Of a stretch of DNA of 6,642 bases, positions 5,711 through 6,642 are shown piece after piece. Under the pieces are notes generated by a model, which did no database searches, was not told the DNA's origin, and saw only the letters and a program-made list of their open reading frames with translations. A program made the position numbers and the translations under genes. This stretch comes from an uncultured Terriglobus sp. (lineage in GTDB: Bacteria; Acidobacteriota; Terriglobia; Terriglobales; Acidobacteriaceae). Location of the stretch: NCBI GenBank assembly GCA_937859825.1, contig CALMAP010000003.1:1-6642 (forward strand), written 5' to 3'. The first letter of the stretch is position 1, and each line of letters opens with the position of its first letter.

Positions 5711-6642
5711 ATGACAGAAGACGAAGCCGGTACCAGGCAAAAGCGCGCGGGAAAAAAGCAGAGCATTGCTGCCGCGCCGCGCGAAACTCCGCTGCACCGG
5801 GCGATTTACGAGCGGCTGCTTGAAGAGATACAAAACGGCACCTGGCGTGAAGGTGAGCGCCTGCCGAGCGAGGCCGCGCTGTGCGAGCGCTTTTCCGCGT
5901 CGCGCATTACCGTCGCCAAGGCGCTTGGTGCGCTGCAGCGCGAAAAGCTCGTCCGCCGTCGAGCAGGCTCCGGCACGTATGTGCAGCAGCCGGTCACGAC
6001 CGGTGCGTCGCTGCGCTTCGGGCTGCTGATTCCCGGGCTGGGCGATACGGAGATTTTTGAGCCGATCTGCCGCGGCATGATGACCTCTCCGCTGGCACGC
6101 GCGCACTCGCTGACCTGGGGCCACAGCCCCATGGAAGGCGACCGCCAGGAACGCGCCGCCGAAGAGCTGTGCCGACAGTTCATCTCGCAGAAGTTGACCG
6201 GCGTCTTTTTTGCGCCCGTGGAGTTCGCTCCGGACCGCGATCGCGTGAACCATCGCATCGTGGAGGCGCTGGAGCGGGCCAACATTGCCGTTGTCCTGCT
6301 TGACCGTTGCGTGGAGCGCTTTCCTTTCCGGTCGAAGTTCGACCTTGTCGGCATCGACAACCATCGCGCCGGCGCAATGGTGACGCAGCACATGCTGGAG
6401 CGTGGAGCGAAGCGTCCTGTTTTCCTGTCGCGCAGGGGTGCGGCACCCACGGTATACGCACGGGAATCGGGCTTTCGCGCGGCTGTGCTCGACGCTGGCA
6501 TGGCGTGCCCGGACGTCACCTCCTTCCACGACGGAGAAAGCCCTGAGTCTCTGGAGCGGCTGCTGGAAGAAGGAAAACCGGACGCGCTGGTTTGCGCCAA
6601 CGATCGCATTGCGGCCGAAGCCATGCGATTTCTGCAGAGCCG
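5711..6642 (+). CDS. GntR/LacI hybrid transcriptional regulator, 3' end off window
   Basis: This encodes a DNA-binding repressor with a sugar-type sensor, built like AraR of Bacillus subtilis. The visible 310 residues begin with a basic, probably disordered tail (1-25). A GntR-type winged helix follows at about 28-91: L-P-S-E-A-A-L at 51-57, recognition helix near S-R-I-T-V-A-K-A-L (64-72), then the wing ending G-S-G-T-Y-V (86-91). From about residue 101 (L-R-F-G-L-L-I-P) the protein is a LacI/periplasmic-binding-protein-like effector domain, with V-G-I-D-N-H-R-A-G (213-221), R-P-V-F-L-S (235-240) and A-L-V-C-A-N-D-R-I (292-300), where the Asn-Asp pair is typical. About 40-80 residues should be missing. 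Start 5711 is the first ATG giving the whole domain; only a weak AGAGA (5696-5700) precedes it. It probably regulates the neighbouring receptor and glucosidase genes, but the ligand is unknown. Confidence 0.9.
   Translation, partial: MTEDEAGTRQKRAGKKQSIAAAPRETPLHRAIYERLLEEIQNGTWREGERLPSEAALCERFSASRITVAKALGALQREKLVRRRAGSGTYVQQPVTTGASLRFGLLIPGLGDTEIFEPICRGMMTSPLARAHSLTWGHSPMEGDRQERAAEELCRQFISQKLTGVFFAPVEFAPDRDRVNHRIVEALERANIAVVLLDRCVERFPFRSKFDLVGIDNHRAGAMVTQHMLERGAKRPVFLSRRGAAPTVYARESGFRAAVLDAGMACPDVTSFHDGESPESLERLLEEGKPDALVCANDRIAAEAMRFLQS

Noticed and set aside
5456..5736. GAAGCCGGT appearing three times (5456, 5659, 5723), with two copies followed by CCAG or ACCAG
   Set aside because: Two copies are inside coding frames and the third is the terminator stem. 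The motif is short and G+C-rich, so chance is likely. I would revisit it only if it is conserved as a regulator binding site.
5705..6624. Minus-strand open frames of 274 and 272 codons opposite the GntR/LacI regulator
   Set aside because: The plus strand encodes a clear winged-helix plus sugar-binding regulator. The antisense translations are Ser/Arg-rich or Ala/Arg-rich, with no family features.

Overview
The window looks like a carbohydrate-uptake and hydrolysis locus from an Acidobacteriota genome, most likely family Acidobacteriaceae (relatives of Terriglobus, Granulicella or Edaphobacter). The main evidence is a very long TonB-dependent receptor of the Oar-like type. It has an N-terminal carboxypeptidase-regulatory-like beta-sandwich that begins with a G-S-L-Y-G-T-V-T-D-P-T-G-A motif, and a C-terminal F-F-N-V-L-N-H-Q-N-F signature. 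Receptors of this kind are strongly expanded in that group. The taxonomic call is an inference from protein style; there is no rRNA or other marker gene here.

Layout. Positions 1-3434 (minus strand) hold the receptor, which runs off the left edge and probably lacks only its last few dozen residues. Positions 3435-3836 form a 402-nt divergent intergenic region. It is AT-rich in its middle and carries a good candidate promoter for the receptor, a short palindrome in the receptor leader and a LacI-like operator candidate. Positions 3837-5636 (plus strand) hold a secreted GH13 alpha-glucosidase-type gene with all catalytic residues, interrupted by one in-frame amber codon at 5259-5261. The same frame continues after the amber as convincing GH13 sequence to a natural stop at 5636. 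A strong intrinsic terminator lies at 5660-5691. From 5711 to beyond the right edge (plus strand) is a hybrid regulator with a GntR-type winged helix and a LacI-type sugar-binding domain.

How the parts may work together (inference): the receptor brings oligosaccharides across the outer membrane, the exported GH13 enzyme cleaves alpha-glucosidic linkages in the periplasm or outside, and the regulator senses a sugar and controls the locus. The amber codon would break the hydrolysis step unless it is suppressed or is a sequence error. It is the most notable observation in the window. I found no RNA genes, mobile elements, CRISPR arrays or obvious novel defence system.
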